Part shown: positions 1 through 6,723 of the stretch, piece after piece
Numbering within the stretch: the stretch's first letter is position 1
Layout of the letters: each line of letters starts with the position of its first letter
Source: Candidatus Omnitrophota bacterium
Lineage (GTDB): Bacteria > Omnitrophota > Gorgyraeia > Zapsychrales > Fredricksoniimonadaceae
Assembly: GCA_023247575.1 (NCBI GenBank)
Contig: JAHFGE010000028.1
Coordinates: 1 to 13,966 of the forward strand
Direction of reading: 5' to 3'
DNA length: 13,966 nt
Made by a program: the position numbers and the translations under genes
The notes under the pieces: generated by a model
What the model was told of the DNA's origin: nothing
The model's input: only the letters and a program-made list of their open reading frames with translations
The model's database searches: none

Positions 1-1
1 A

Positions 2-85
2 TCGGAGGTCAGATTCTGGCACAAAGATAAACTTTTAGACACTCAGCAAGTTAAAACTGACCTGATATTACCAGTGCACTTTTAA
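2..85 (+). CDS. possible 3' end of a convergent plus-strand gene (partial)
   Basis: An open frame enters from the left edge and runs 27 codons to a TAA at 83-85. The tail reads SEVRFWHKDKLL and later DLILPVHF, which is protein-like but not recognised. The stop codon lies inside the first arm of a hairpin followed by TTTT, as expected for a gene ending at its own terminator. The next gene is convergent, so a plus-strand gene ending here is plausible. The stretch is too short to be sure; it could be noncoding. Confidence 0.3.
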   Translation, partial: SEVRFWHKDKLLDTQQVKTDLILPVHF

Positions 86-105
86 TTCATAAAAAGTGCA
101 CTTTT
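74..105 (+). terminator. hairpin plus T-run, candidate (possibly shared) terminator
   Basis: GTGCACTTTT (74-83) pairs perfectly with AAAAGTGCAC (92-101) across an 8-base loop and is followed by TTTT (102-105) on the plus strand. Because GTGCAC is itself palindromic, the same bases also form a 12-base direct repeat AGTGCACTTTTA (73-84 and 95-106). It sits between the possible plus-strand gene end and the stop of the minus-strand MORN-repeat gene, so it may terminate both. The stem is AT-rich and therefore only moderately stable. Confidence 0.45.
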
Positions 106-149
106 AAAAACTACGTAACATGCTTTCGACTAAGCTGTATCTCTTTGTC

Positions 150-1163
150 CTATTGACCTTGAAGAAAAAAGACCTGCTCCATACTGACCTTGCCATCGGG
201 GGTATATTCTCGATATTTGAGACGCACATCATGCAAAAATTCGCTTTCCGCCATTAATTGCCCTTTATCATTGAAATATTGGAAAAGGCCCTGTCGTAAA
301 TTATCTTTAAATGTGCCCTGGTTTTTTAAGATCCCGCTAGGATAATATTCCTTGGCCACCCCTTGTTTTTTACCATCGACAACTTTCACAAGAACTTTTA
401 ACTCACCGGTGGGATAGAATTCCCGCCAGGCCTCATCATTCATTAAACCCTTTTTAAAATTGGCCTGGCCTCGAAAAGAGCCATCTTTATAATACATTTT
501 GACAATGCCTTCGAATGTATTATTTTCCATGGGGCCTTCACGCATGACGTGGCCATTGGAATAATACTCTTTGCCGAATCCTTGTTTGATACCATTGAGT
601 GCTTGATAGATGCCTTTGAGCTGGCCGTCCTCATAATATTCGCGAATAAAACCAATCTGGCGTCCATCTTTATAATCATATTCCCGCAGGACCTGACCAT
701 TGGGATAAAACTCTTTGGCAACACCTGTTTCTTTACCGGCGACGAAATTCCTTTCCCAGGTTGGCCGGCCTAATTCATCGTACTCTTTGGTAAGACCATC
801 CTGGACTCCGTTAATGTAGGAAGCTTCAGCCTGAACCTTACCGTTAGCATAATAGAGGGTGGCGGGGCCATGAAGTTTACCTTCATGGTAAAAAGATTTT
901 ATTTTAACAACACCGCTGGGCCAGAATCCTAAAGCTTCATCGTCCAGGCGGCCATTGAGGTATCGCCCTGTGCCTTGTATTCTACCGTCGGGATAATAGG
1001 TGCGGAAGCGTCCATTGAGTTGGCCATATTGATACTCCAGGGTGCGGGTAAGGTGGCCGGCTTTATCGTATTCATTGTAAAAACCATCTTTAATCGGCCC
1101 CTCGGCAGACGCCTGAAGCAGGGGAACAAAAAGGCATAAAAAAACCAGTATCAGACTTAACAT
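150..1163 (-). CDS. secreted MORN_2/YwqK-type repeat protein
   Basis: A 337-residue protein made almost entirely of tandem repeats of about 23-24 residues. They follow a pattern like YYxNGxLxxExxYxxGxxxGxxxEYY (for example EYYEDGQLKG, EYYSNGHVMREG, EYYPSGILKNQG). This is the MORN_2 / YwqK antitoxin-module repeat (established family knowledge), which forms extended beta-hairpin stacks. Residues 1-20 are a hydrophobic stretch ending ASAEG, a likely signal peptide, so the protein is probably periplasmic or surface exposed. An in-frame TGA six codons upstream limits the start to this ATG. No Shine-Dalgarno is visible, and a promoter lies directly upstream. It is the last gene of the minus-strand series, 50 bases after comEC. 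Its exact function is unknown; the 'antitoxin' name of the family should not be taken as a role here. Confidence 0.85.
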   Translation of the reverse strand: MLSLILVFLCLFVPLLQASAEGPIKDGFYNEYDKAGHLTRTLEYQYGQLNGRFRTYYPDGRIQGTGRYLNGRLDDEALGFWPSGVVKIKSFYHEGKLHGPATLYYANGKVQAEASYINGVQDGLTKEYDELGRPTWERNFVAGKETGVAKEFYPNGQVLREYDYKDGRQIGFIREYYEDGQLKGIYQALNGIKQGFGKEYYSNGHVMREGPMENNTFEGIVKMYYKDGSFRGQANFKKGLMNDEAWREFYPTGELKVLVKVVDGKKQGVAKEYYPSGILKNQGTFKDNLRQGLFQYFNDKGQLMAESEFLHDVRLKYREYTPDGKVSMEQVFFLQGQ

Positions 1164-1171
1164 ACGTTTTA

Positions 1172-1200
1172 AATTTAATCACTTAACCATGTTAAGTCAA
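1172..1200 (-). promoter_or_regulatory. promoter of the MORN-repeat gene
   Basis: On the minus strand, TTGACT (1195-1200), a 17-base spacer and TAAATT (1172-1177) form a sigma70-like promoter. The -10 box ends 8 bases before the ATG at 1163, so the transcript would start at or next to the start codon (leaderless). It lies in the 50-base gap after comEC, so the MORN gene can be expressed separately. Confidence 0.5.
1181..1197. promoter_or_regulatory. inverted repeat in promoter spacer, candidate operator
   Basis: ACTTAAC (1181-1187), CAT, GTTAAGT (1191-1197) is a perfect 7-bp inverted repeat with a 3-base centre. It occupies the spacer and overlaps the -35 box of the MORN-gene promoter, the usual place for a repressor site. 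No local regulator gene obviously pairs with it. Confidence 0.35.
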
Positions 1201-1213
1201 AGTAAAAAAGAAC

Positions 1214-2893
1214 TCATTTAACCCTAATTTTTTGACTGCCCGGTTGACCCTGCCTCGCACCGAGTGCCTTTATCGAACTGCTCGGCACAAGGTGAACTTG
1301 TCGAGGGGTCAAGTCCCTATTTTTACGGGACCAAAAAATCATGGCCATGATCAAAATCAAATAATAAACACAGACATGCCAGGGTTTTACATGATGAATA
1401 TAGAAATACCCTCCGGGAACTTGCGCAAACCAAGAGGTTAGAAGCAAGGTGAAATTAAATACGACTTTCAGTGCACCGGCAAAAGCCGCGGCCAGAGGTG
1501 GACAAAAAAGTCCGATGACCACTAACCCTAAACTTAAAGCAATCACTAAATCGGCCAAAGGCACCACGAAAATGTTGGCAATAACCGCTACCGGTGAAAC
1601 AATATCATATTCATAGGCGATGATCCCGGTAATACCCACCCAGGCAACCAGTGACACACACATAGCGTAAAGTAAATATTTTAAAACCCTTGCCTTGATA
1701 TGTTGAATGGTTGGCTGAACTAAAGGGTGTAAATGGATAATGATAGTGACACAAATAAAGGAAAGTTGAAAACCGATATCAAAAAGATTTAAAGGATTAA
1801 GTAAAAACAGAACCAGCGCAGCCAGCCCCAAAGAATTGGCCGTATCCACGTCAAACTCCAAACAAAAACTGCTCAAAAAAACAGCCGCCATTAAAACGGA
1901 ACGCACCACTGATGCTGTCCACCCCGCCAACAGTGCATAGGCAAATAAAAAGATGGTAGTCAAAATAAACTGTCCTGCCCGCGCCACACGCAAAACTTTA
2001 AGGATGAATAAAACCATGGTACTAATAAGGGCCATATTCATGCCGCTAATAGCCAAAATATGAGAGGTGCCGGTCTTGCTAAAGAGCGCATACATATCTT
2101 TGGTTAAGAAAGAACGATCGCCTAAAGCCATGGCTTGTATCATGCTGGTCTCCTGAGGTTCTAAATAGGTCGCCAGAACACTTTTAAATCTGTGTCTGAT
2201 TTTAATAGCCACTGCTATCGCCCAGCGACCGCCATCTCGTGAAAGTATTTGAACCATTCTTTTTTTACCTACACTTAAAATAAACCAAAGACTATGATCT
2301 TCCAGGTACTGCTGATAGGAAAACCGGTCCAGGGGGCTATGAAAGGCTTTAAATAAAGTCCCCTCGAGAATGAGATGATCCCCATACCTGAGTTCCATAG
2401 GTTGACCTAGTGGTGAGCCCGTCGAACCACCTGTGGTGAGCGAAGCCGAACCATAGAAATTAACAAGTATCTTTCCGGCTGTCTTTCGCCATTGGTCATT
2501 GATGTTGATCCTATCGACTTGAAATTCGAATGTTTGCTTTATTCCAAACGTGGTGGGCCTGGAATACACATCCGATTCAATCGTTCCTTCCACAGCCCTT
2601 ACTCGCTTGTGCTCTTTAAAGGTAAGAAATCCGATATTATCGGAAGGCCAGAGATAAATATTCTGATAACTAAGCGCTCCCAGACAAAGTATGGCCAGGT
2701 ATAAGGCAAGAATAGAAAATTTGTTCCTTAAGATGCCTGCCATAATAAAAATACCACTTAAAATACTCCATAAGGGCCAACTCCAAAAGTTATAGTGGCC
2801 AAGCCAAATGCCCAGCCCCATGGCTATACTTAAATAGAAACATGGTCGGTGCGTGCAACGGTTATATCTTAAGGTATTTAATAATCCGTTCAT
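1214..2893 (-). CDS. comEC: ComEC/Rec2-type DNA uptake channel, short form lacking the metallo-beta-lactamase domain
   Basis: Polytopic inner-membrane protein, 559 residues from the chosen start, that moves single-stranded transforming DNA into the cytoplasm. The N-terminus (HRPCFYLSIAMGLGIWLG) matches the first membrane segments of ComEC. An OB-like DUF4131 region (VNFYG...MELRYGDHLILEGTLF) follows. The Competence domain carries GTSHILAISGMNMALIS and many hydrophobic helices. The usual C-terminal metallo-beta-lactamase domain is absent: the chain stops after MIFWSRK and a repeat-derived tail. A longer frame opens at 3028, but those residues are the shadow of comEA. ATG at 2893 is preferred; it overlaps the comEA end by 32 bases, suggesting translational coupling. 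No Shine-Dalgarno is seen. Two palindrome-rich insertions interrupt normal ComEC sequence (about 2403-2455 and 1281-1331). Confidence 0.88.
   Translation of the reverse strand: MNGLLNTLRYNRCTHRPCFYLSIAMGLGIWLGHYNFWSWPLWSILSGIFIMAGILRNKFSILALYLAILCLGALSYQNIYLWPSDNIGFLTFKEHKRVRAVEGTIESDVYSRPTTFGIKQTFEFQVDRININDQWRKTAGKILVNFYGSASLTTGGSTGSPLGQPMELRYGDHLILEGTLFKAFHSPLDRFSYQQYLEDHSLWFILSVGKKRMVQILSRDGGRWAIAVAIKIRHRFKSVLATYLEPQETSMIQAMALGDRSFLTKDMYALFSKTGTSHILAISGMNMALISTMVLFILKVLRVARAGQFILTTIFLFAYALLAGWTASVVRSVLMAAVFLSSFCLEFDVDTANSLGLAALVLFLLNPLNLFDIGFQLSFICVTIIIHLHPLVQPTIQHIKARVLKYLLYAMCVSLVAWVGITGIIAYEYDIVSPVAVIANIFVVPLADLVIALSLGLVVIGLFCPPLAAAFAGALKVVFNFTLLLTSWFAQVPGGYFYIHHVKPWHVCVYYLILIMAMIFWSRKNRDLTPRQVHLVPSSSIKALGARQGQPGSQKIRVK
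1281..1331. repeat. palindromic repeats forming the ComEC C-terminal tail
   Basis: Two adjacent hairpins: CTCG-(GC)-ACAAG / CTTGTCGAG (1281-1305, 2-base bulge) and GTCCC / GGGAC (1313-1317 and 1327-1331). They encode the charged tail after MIFWSRK (NRDLTPRQVHLV) and have no counterpart in ordinary ComEC proteins. The CTCGACAAG-type core resembles common bacterial dispersed palindromes. Confidence 0.45.
2411..2453. repeat. tandem TGGTGAGC...GAACCA repeat inserted in comEC
   Basis: Two direct copies, TGGTGAGCCCGTCGAACCA (2411-2429) and TGGTGAGCGAAGCCGAACCA (2434-2453), sit in frame in comEC. Their arms (TGGT/ACCA) are inverted. They encode a low-complexity stretch (SASLTTGGSTGSPLG) between two conserved strands of the OB-like domain, so they look like a tolerated insertion. 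Confidence 0.5.
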
Positions 2894-3197
2894 AACGTTG
2901 AGGGGACATGCCTCTGGCCCCCCGCAGCGGATCAAAATCGGTAAAAGGCCCGTGGGTGTGACGATATACAATAATATATTCCGCGGTTTTAGGGCCAATG
3001 CCGGGGACTCTAAGTAAATCATCCACACTGGCCCGATTGATATTGATGGCCGTTGTCAAGGAACCCTTTTGAGCACTGTGCAGCCAGTTAAACAAACGTA
3101 AATTCTTTTGCAGGCCAATATTAACTAATGTGCCGCAGAAAATAATGACACACAGGCTTACGACCACACACTTTTCCTGAGGAGTTAAATAAAACAT
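2862..3197 (-). CDS. comEA: ComEA-like helix-hairpin-helix DNA-binding protein
   Basis: A 111-residue protein with an N-terminal membrane anchor (about residues 9-28, VVVSLCVIIFCGTLVNIGL). A C-terminal double helix-hairpin-helix domain (ININRASVDDLLRVPGIGPKTAEYI...) fits the family, which binds double-stranded DNA in the periplasm and hands it to ComEC. The length is near the lower end for the family because the linker is short. The 3' end overlaps comEC by 32 bases, so the two form an operon. Upstream, TAAAAT (3206-3211) lies 8 bases before the ATG but has no good -35, since that place is taken by a palindrome. No Shine-Dalgarno is seen. Confidence 0.88.
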   Translation of the reverse strand: MFYLTPQEKCVVVSLCVIIFCGTLVNIGLQKNLRLFNWLHSAQKGSLTTAININRASVDDLLRVPGIGPKTAEYIIVYRHTHGPFTDFDPLRGARGMSPQRYERIIKYLKI

Positions 3198-3228
3198 GGG
3201 AAATGATTTTAATGGGGAATTTATTACC

Positions 3229-3277
3229 GTAGGGGCGATTAATAATCGCCCCTACATTAGCCGTTGGGGAACGGCTA
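3229..3277. repeat. two consecutive hairpins between the helicase gene and comEA
   Basis: GTAGGGGCGATT / AATCGCCCCTAC (3229-3240 and 3244-3255, perfect 12-bp arms, 3-base loop) is followed by TAGCCGTT-GGGG-AACGGCTA (3258-3277, perfect 8-bp arms). The first belongs to the same TGTAGGGGCG family as two in-frame insertions in the helicase. It has no T-run on the minus strand, so it is better called a repeat than a classical terminator, though it may slow read-through into comEA. Confidence 0.75.
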
Positions 3278-3302
3278 CACACAAAGATATTCTAATAAAG
3301 TC

Positions 3303-4937
3303 TTAAAATAATTTCAACTGCTGTTTCTCGGCCTCCTTACTTTTAGACAGCCGTCGGCGTAACTTAGAATTCTCATACGCTTTAAGGTCTTCTTCGATAT
3401 CAGCTAAAAACATAGATGGTGGATTAAAGAAAGTTTGACCAAATAATTGTCGGCGTCCAGCCCGGGTTAAATACAAATGCTCTTTGGCACGTGTCATACC
3501 GACATAAAACAGCCGGCGTTCTTCCTGGGGGTCACCTTTCATATCATTGAAATCCAACGGCAGTAATTTGGCTTCACAACCGACGATAAAAACCACGGGA
3601 AACTCCAAGCCTTTGGCGGCATGTAAGGTCAAAAGCGACACCTTCTCGACGTTATAATCAATAGTTTCTTCAAATTGCTGTAAGAAAATTTCATCTTTCT
3701 GGTCTTGTTGTAGAGACGCAAAATTTTGCGTCTCTACACCTTTAATTTTTCCCTTAGCCGATACAGCGTAAGGAATGCCTAAATGTTCCAATGCTTCCAT
3801 GACGACATTCTTTTGGGCATTGAGGCGATACAAAATGGCCATGTCCCCAAAACTGCGATGAGCCTGGCGATAGGTTTCCACACGGTTGGAATCCTGCGAA
3901 AACATGCTCACCCCGCCGACCAGCAATTCGATTTGGTGAGCGATGTACTCGGCTTCAGCCCGGTCGGTGGCGGCTTCGTGAATCACCAGGCGTCCTTCGT
4001 CAATCATTTCGGCATGTAGGGGCGTATTGCAATACGCCCCTACACTAATAATCTGTGTCGATGCCGTCAACAAATTCACCGTCGAACGGTAATTTTCATT
4101 TAATTGCATTACCGTGGTGCCAGGGAAATCCTCCTGAAAACGATGAAATAATTTCACCTGACTTCCGCGAAAGCCATAAATGGATTGGTTGGGATCGCCG
4201 ATGGCGGTTAGTAGGGGCGAACCGTCGGTTCGCCCGTACATGGGTTGGCCAAGGCCGCCAACCAAACATTTTAACAACGCATTCTGCACAATATTAATGT
4301 CTTGATATTCATCGACAAAAATGTACGGATACCTCTGCCGTATCACAGCAGCAACATCTTCATTTTCTAAAAGCAATAATGTTTCGCGCAAAATGTCGTC
4401 AAAATCAATCAGTCCCCTGCTATGCAGGAAACGATGATAACGCTGGTAATCCTCATTGGCATCAATCACCAGCTGGGTCGATTTAAGCAGAGAGATTTCC
4501 TCCACTGTTTCCTTGCGTTGGGCAGAGGTTTTGTGAGGAAATATCTCTTCAAGAAACCCTTGAATATCTTCCGGTAAAGCAATCTGGAAATTGTTGGGTA
4601 AAGGGGTGTGTTCGCTAAATTCTCGCAAAAGGCTTAAAGCAAACCGATGAAACGTTCCCACGGTCACATGTTTCCATAATTGCGGTACTTTAGCTTCCAG
4701 GCGCTTACGCATTTCCTGCGCTGCCTTGTTGGTGAAGGTGATGGCAAGGAGATGGGGACATGTTCCGAATTCGTTTTTTGAATTCGGTACGTGTCCCCCT
4801 AATATACGAACGATCCGGTGGGTTAAGGTATGCGTCTTGCCGGTGCCAGGGCCGGCGACGATCATAAGGTGGGAACCTTCATGGCAAACCGCCTGCCACT
4901 GGGCTTCATTTAAATCTGAAGGTCTGGGGTTGTTCAT
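3303..4937 (-). CDS. short UvrD/PcrA-like superfamily 1 DNA helicase with clamp-binding tail
   Basis: A 544-residue 3'-5' helicase, clearly shorter than the roughly 720 residues of UvrD/PcrA. Motifs in order: Q-motif LNEAQWQAV (9-17), Walker A GPGTGKT (29-35), Ia ITFTNKAAQEM (66-76), motif II VDEYQD (208-213), motif III GDPNQSIYGFRGS (247-259), motif IV QLNENYRST (278-286), motif V LLTLHAAKGLEF (435-446), motif VI ERRLFYVGMTRAKEHL (about 473-488). The 2B region is much reduced. Four palindromic DNA segments are inserted in frame, in loops between motifs (residues about 47-61, 232-242, 299-311 and 400-411). The last five residues, QLKLF, match the bacterial sliding-clamp-binding consensus. The start ATG directly follows the stop of endoQ, so the two are cotranscribed. 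Such helicases are known partners or fusions of EndoQ-type PHP proteins (from memory). Confidence 0.9.
   Translation of the reverse strand: MNNPRPSDLNEAQWQAVCHEGSHLMIVAGPGTGKTHTLTHRIVRILGGHVPNSKNEFGTCPHLLAITFTNKAAQEMRKRLEAKVPQLWKHVTVGTFHRFALSLLREFSEHTPLPNNFQIALPEDIQGFLEEIFPHKTSAQRKETVEEISLLKSTQLVIDANEDYQRYHRFLHSRGLIDFDDILRETLLLLENEDVAAVIRQRYPYIFVDEYQDINIVQNALLKCLVGGLGQPMYGRTDGSPLLTAIGDPNQSIYGFRGSQVKLFHRFQEDFPGTTVMQLNENYRSTVNLLTASTQIISVGAYCNTPLHAEMIDEGRLVIHEAATDRAEAEYIAHQIELLVGGVSMFSQDSNRVETYRQAHRSFGDMAILYRLNAQKNVVMEALEHLGIPYAVSAKGKIKGVETQNFASLQQDQKDEIFLQQFEETIDYNVEKVSLLTLHAAKGLEFPVVFIVGCEAKLLPLDFNDMKGDPQEERRLFYVGMTRAKEHLYLTRAGRRQLFGQTFFNPPSMFLADIEEDLKAYENSKLRRRLSKSKEAEKQQLKLF
3709..3738. repeat. 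perfect 30-bp palindrome inside the helicase gene
   Basis: TGTAGAGACGCAAAA followed by its exact reverse complement TTTTGCGTCTCTACA. It encodes the segment GVETQNFASLQQ (about residues 400-411), which interrupts the stretch between motifs IV and V. Confidence 0.85.
4015..4044. repeat. perfect 30-bp palindrome inside the helicase gene (TGTAGGGGCG family)
   Basis: TGTAGGGGCGTATTG followed by CAATACGCCCCTACA, an exact palindrome. It encodes VGAYCNTPLHA (about residues 299-309) just after motif IV. It shares the TGTAGGGGCG outer arm with the copies at 3229 and 4211. Confidence 0.88.
4211..4263. repeat. hairpin pair inside the helicase gene (TGTAGGGGCG family)
   Basis: GTAGGGGCGAACC (4211-4223) and GGTTCGCCCGTAC (4227-4239) pair at 12 of 13 positions around GTC. 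A second hairpin, GGTTGGC / GCCAACC (4243-4249 and 4257-4263), follows. Together they encode VGGLGQPMYGRTDGSPL (about residues 226-242), inserted just before motif III. Confidence 0.82.
4754..4798. repeat. 45-bp hairpin element inside the helicase gene (GGGGACA family)
   Basis: Arms of 19 bases, starting GGGGACA and ending GAATTC, flank a 7-base T-rich loop (4773-4779) and pair at 17 of 19 positions. It encodes about HVPNSKNEFGTC (residues 49-60), between Walker A and motif Ia. The GGGGACA ends are shared with the palindrome at 11488 in the giant gene. Confidence 0.85.
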
Positions 4938-6224
4938 CTAAAACAACGCTAATTGTTTTTCGATCTTTTCGCGTTCGCCGTGTTTGAAAATTTCAACGGT
5001 GCCGTACTCTCCGTCGTATCCGGCGGCAATTTTGACCTCGCCTTTACGCATGCGGGCGATGCCTTCGGCAGTCACCTCACCGGCGCTGCGGCGAATTTGA
5101 TCCAGAGGGGCATCCAGCAGAATATAGAATTCATTCCCGATTTGAGTGAGCATATTCATGTAAGCCTCTTGCACCGCTTTGCTGGCAGGGCCTACCTCCT
5201 TAGCTTCGCCAATCACCTCCGGTAAAGGCACCGTATTCCAGTAAGGTCGATGGCGTTTGCTTTTTTCATCTTCAGGACGATCAGCCAATTCTTCCACTCG
5301 GGCCATCACACCAACGGTAACCGGTTTGCCGCATCCTGTACACAACCCATTATTCTCTTTTGTTTGCCGGGGATGCCAGCGCACCTGGCAAAGCCGATGG
5401 CCGTCATAATGATACTTTCCCTCCTGTGGGAAAAATTCTATGGTGCCGACCAATCCTTTATCTTTTGTGTCGGCCAGAGCCTTATAAATGGCCGAATAGG
5501 AAAATTCTGTGTCAAAAATGTTGGCCTCACGTCCTAACTTGGATGGCGAATGTGCGTCGGAATTAGACACCAAAATAAACGGGTCCAATTGTTTCAACCG
5601 CCAATTCATCAGAGGATCTGATGACAAACCTGTCTCGACGGCATAAACATGCTTGGTTAAATCGGCAAAGCAATCTTCCATGCGGTCGAACCCTCCCATG
5701 GAACCCAGGGCTGAAAACCACGGCGTCCAGATATGGGCCGGCACAAAAATATTTTGTGGATCCGCCTCTAAAACGATTTCCAAAAGATCACGGGAATCCA
5801 GTCCTAGAATCGGCCTTCCGTCACTTTTAATATTGCCGATAGCGCCTAATTTAGCCTGTACTTTTTGGGCCGCCTCAAAACTCGGCGACCAAATCAAATT
5901 GTGAACCTTGCGCACCTTATCCATGCGTTTATAAATATTGGAAATCTCGACGGTAAGCATGAACCGCACCGGCGCCCGGCAAGCCTTGGGCACATAGGTA
6001 TCCATGGGTTTGGCATATTTGTCTTTAAGCTTAAATAATCCTTCCTGGGCAGGCTCGAGTTTCTCCTGGAGTTCTTTCATCCAAACGGGGTGGACATCAT
6101 CGCCCGTCCCCACGAGGTGAATGCCCTTATATTGCGCCCACAGGTAGAGGTGTTCTAAGTCGAGGTCTTTAGCTGTGGCACGGGAATATTTGGAATGGAC
6201 GTGCAGGTCGGCGTAGAATTTCAT
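4938..6224 (-). CDS. endonuclease Q (EndoQ) family PHP endonuclease, TIGR00375-like
   Basis: A 428-residue PHP-fold metal-dependent endonuclease. EndoQ nicks DNA 5' to uracil, hypoxanthine, xanthine and abasic sites (established for archaeal and Bacillus members). Visible metal-site motifs are ADLHVHSKYS (5-14), GTGDDVHP, the EIS strand (VEISNIYK), VPAHIWTPWFS and LVSNSDAHSPSKLG. A zinc-finger region follows (LCQVRWH, then LCTGCGKPV), characteristic of the family. The C-terminus ends QLALF, a bacterial sliding-clamp-binding pentapeptide; archaeal EndoQ is known to work with PCNA. A good promoter lies just upstream and no Shine-Dalgarno is seen. The stop TAG is directly followed by the ATG of the helicase gene, so the pair is one transcription unit. 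Unlike its partner, this gene shows no palindromic insertions. Confidence 0.87.
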   Translation of the reverse strand: MKFYADLHVHSKYSRATAKDLDLEHLYLWAQYKGIHLVGTGDDVHPVWMKELQEKLEPAQEGLFKLKDKYAKPMDTYVPKACRAPVRFMLTVEISNIYKRMDKVRKVHNLIWSPSFEAAQKVQAKLGAIGNIKSDGRPILGLDSRDLLEIVLEADPQNIFVPAHIWTPWFSALGSMGGFDRMEDCFADLTKHVYAVETGLSSDPLMNWRLKQLDPFILVSNSDAHSPSKLGREANIFDTEFSYSAIYKALADTKDKGLVGTIEFFPQEGKYHYDGHRLCQVRWHPRQTKENNGLCTGCGKPVTVGVMARVEELADRPEDEKSKRHRPYWNTVPLPEVIGEAKEVGPASKAVQEAYMNMLTQIGNEFYILLDAPLDQIRRSAGEVTAEGIARMRKGEVKIAAGYDGEYGTVEIFKHGEREKIEKQLALF

Positions 6225-6232
6225 TTGAGATT

Positions 6233-6261
6233 AGTATAACATTGCCAAAACGATGAGCCAA
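6233..6261 (-). promoter_or_regulatory. promoter of the endoQ-helicase operon
   Basis: TTGGCT (6256-6261), a 17-base spacer and TATACT (6233-6238), minus strand. The -10 box ends 8 bases before the endoQ ATG (6224), which suggests a leaderless transcript. It lies in the 67-base gap after the HEPN gene, so repair genes and the toxin-antitoxin genes are probably separate units. Confidence 0.6.
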
Positions 6262-6291
6262 GAGTTTAATTGGACGGGAACATCATTAATA

Positions 6292-6723
6292 CTAATGTAA
6301 TTCGAGATGTTTTTGCGCACGGTCACATGCTTCGACAATTTCACGGGCATATGGAACAAGACTGGCATAAATTTTTTCAAGCTCATCAGGGTCGTAGGAA
6401 TGAGTAATTTTATTCCGTAGCTTTCTGGCCCCCATCCATTGGTCGATATTATCCACAATTTCTAACTTTTCCATTTTTAAAAGCTGATCACGTAAATATT
6501 GACTTGAACTTCCAGTTAACTCTAATTCTAAAGCACGAAAGAAATAAAATGCTGTTTCTATGGCCTTGGTAAAACGAAAAGACAGGGAATCATAAAATTC
6601 TAATTGTTGCTCTGTGTATTTTACTTTGCAGTCATAAGGTTTGTAATGGCTCAATGATTCACTGAGCAAATGACAGGAAGATTTCCAATCATTATAAGCG
6701 TTTAATGTCAATGGGCTGGGCAT
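6292..6723 (-). CDS. HEPN-domain HepT-like protein, partner of MNT nucleotidyltransferase
   Basis: A 143-residue, mostly helical protein with the HEPN RNase-type motif RX4HXY near its end: RNKITHSY, giving R103, H108 and Y110. In HepT-MntA modules (established knowledge) the HEPN protein is the toxic RNase, and the nucleotidyltransferase neutralises it by AMPylating the tyrosine of this motif. The neighbouring gene is such a nucleotidyltransferase. A frame opens further upstream (6762), but ATG 6723 has AGGAG at 6734-6738 (10-base spacing) and reduces the overlap with the upstream gene to 32 bases, so it is chosen. The alternative is a non-toxic nucleotidyltransferase substrate-binding protein (HI0074 type). 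Confidence 0.82.
   Translation of the reverse strand: MPSPLTLNAYNDWKSSCHLLSESLSHYKPYDCKVKYTEQQLEFYDSLSFRFTKAIETAFYFFRALELELTGSSSQYLRDQLLKMEKLEIVDNIDQWMGARKLRNKITHSYDPDELEKIYASLVPYAREIVEACDRAQKHLELH

Noticed and set aside
2894..3028. Longer comEC reading frame starting at 3028
   Set aside because: These 45 residues are the out-of-frame shadow of the comEA helix-hairpin-helix region; ComEC family similarity begins after the ATG at 2893.
3229..4798. CRISPR-like array of palindromic repeats
   Set aside because: The palindromes differ in sequence, are irregularly spaced and lie inside an intact helicase reading frame; there are no regular spacers or cas genes.
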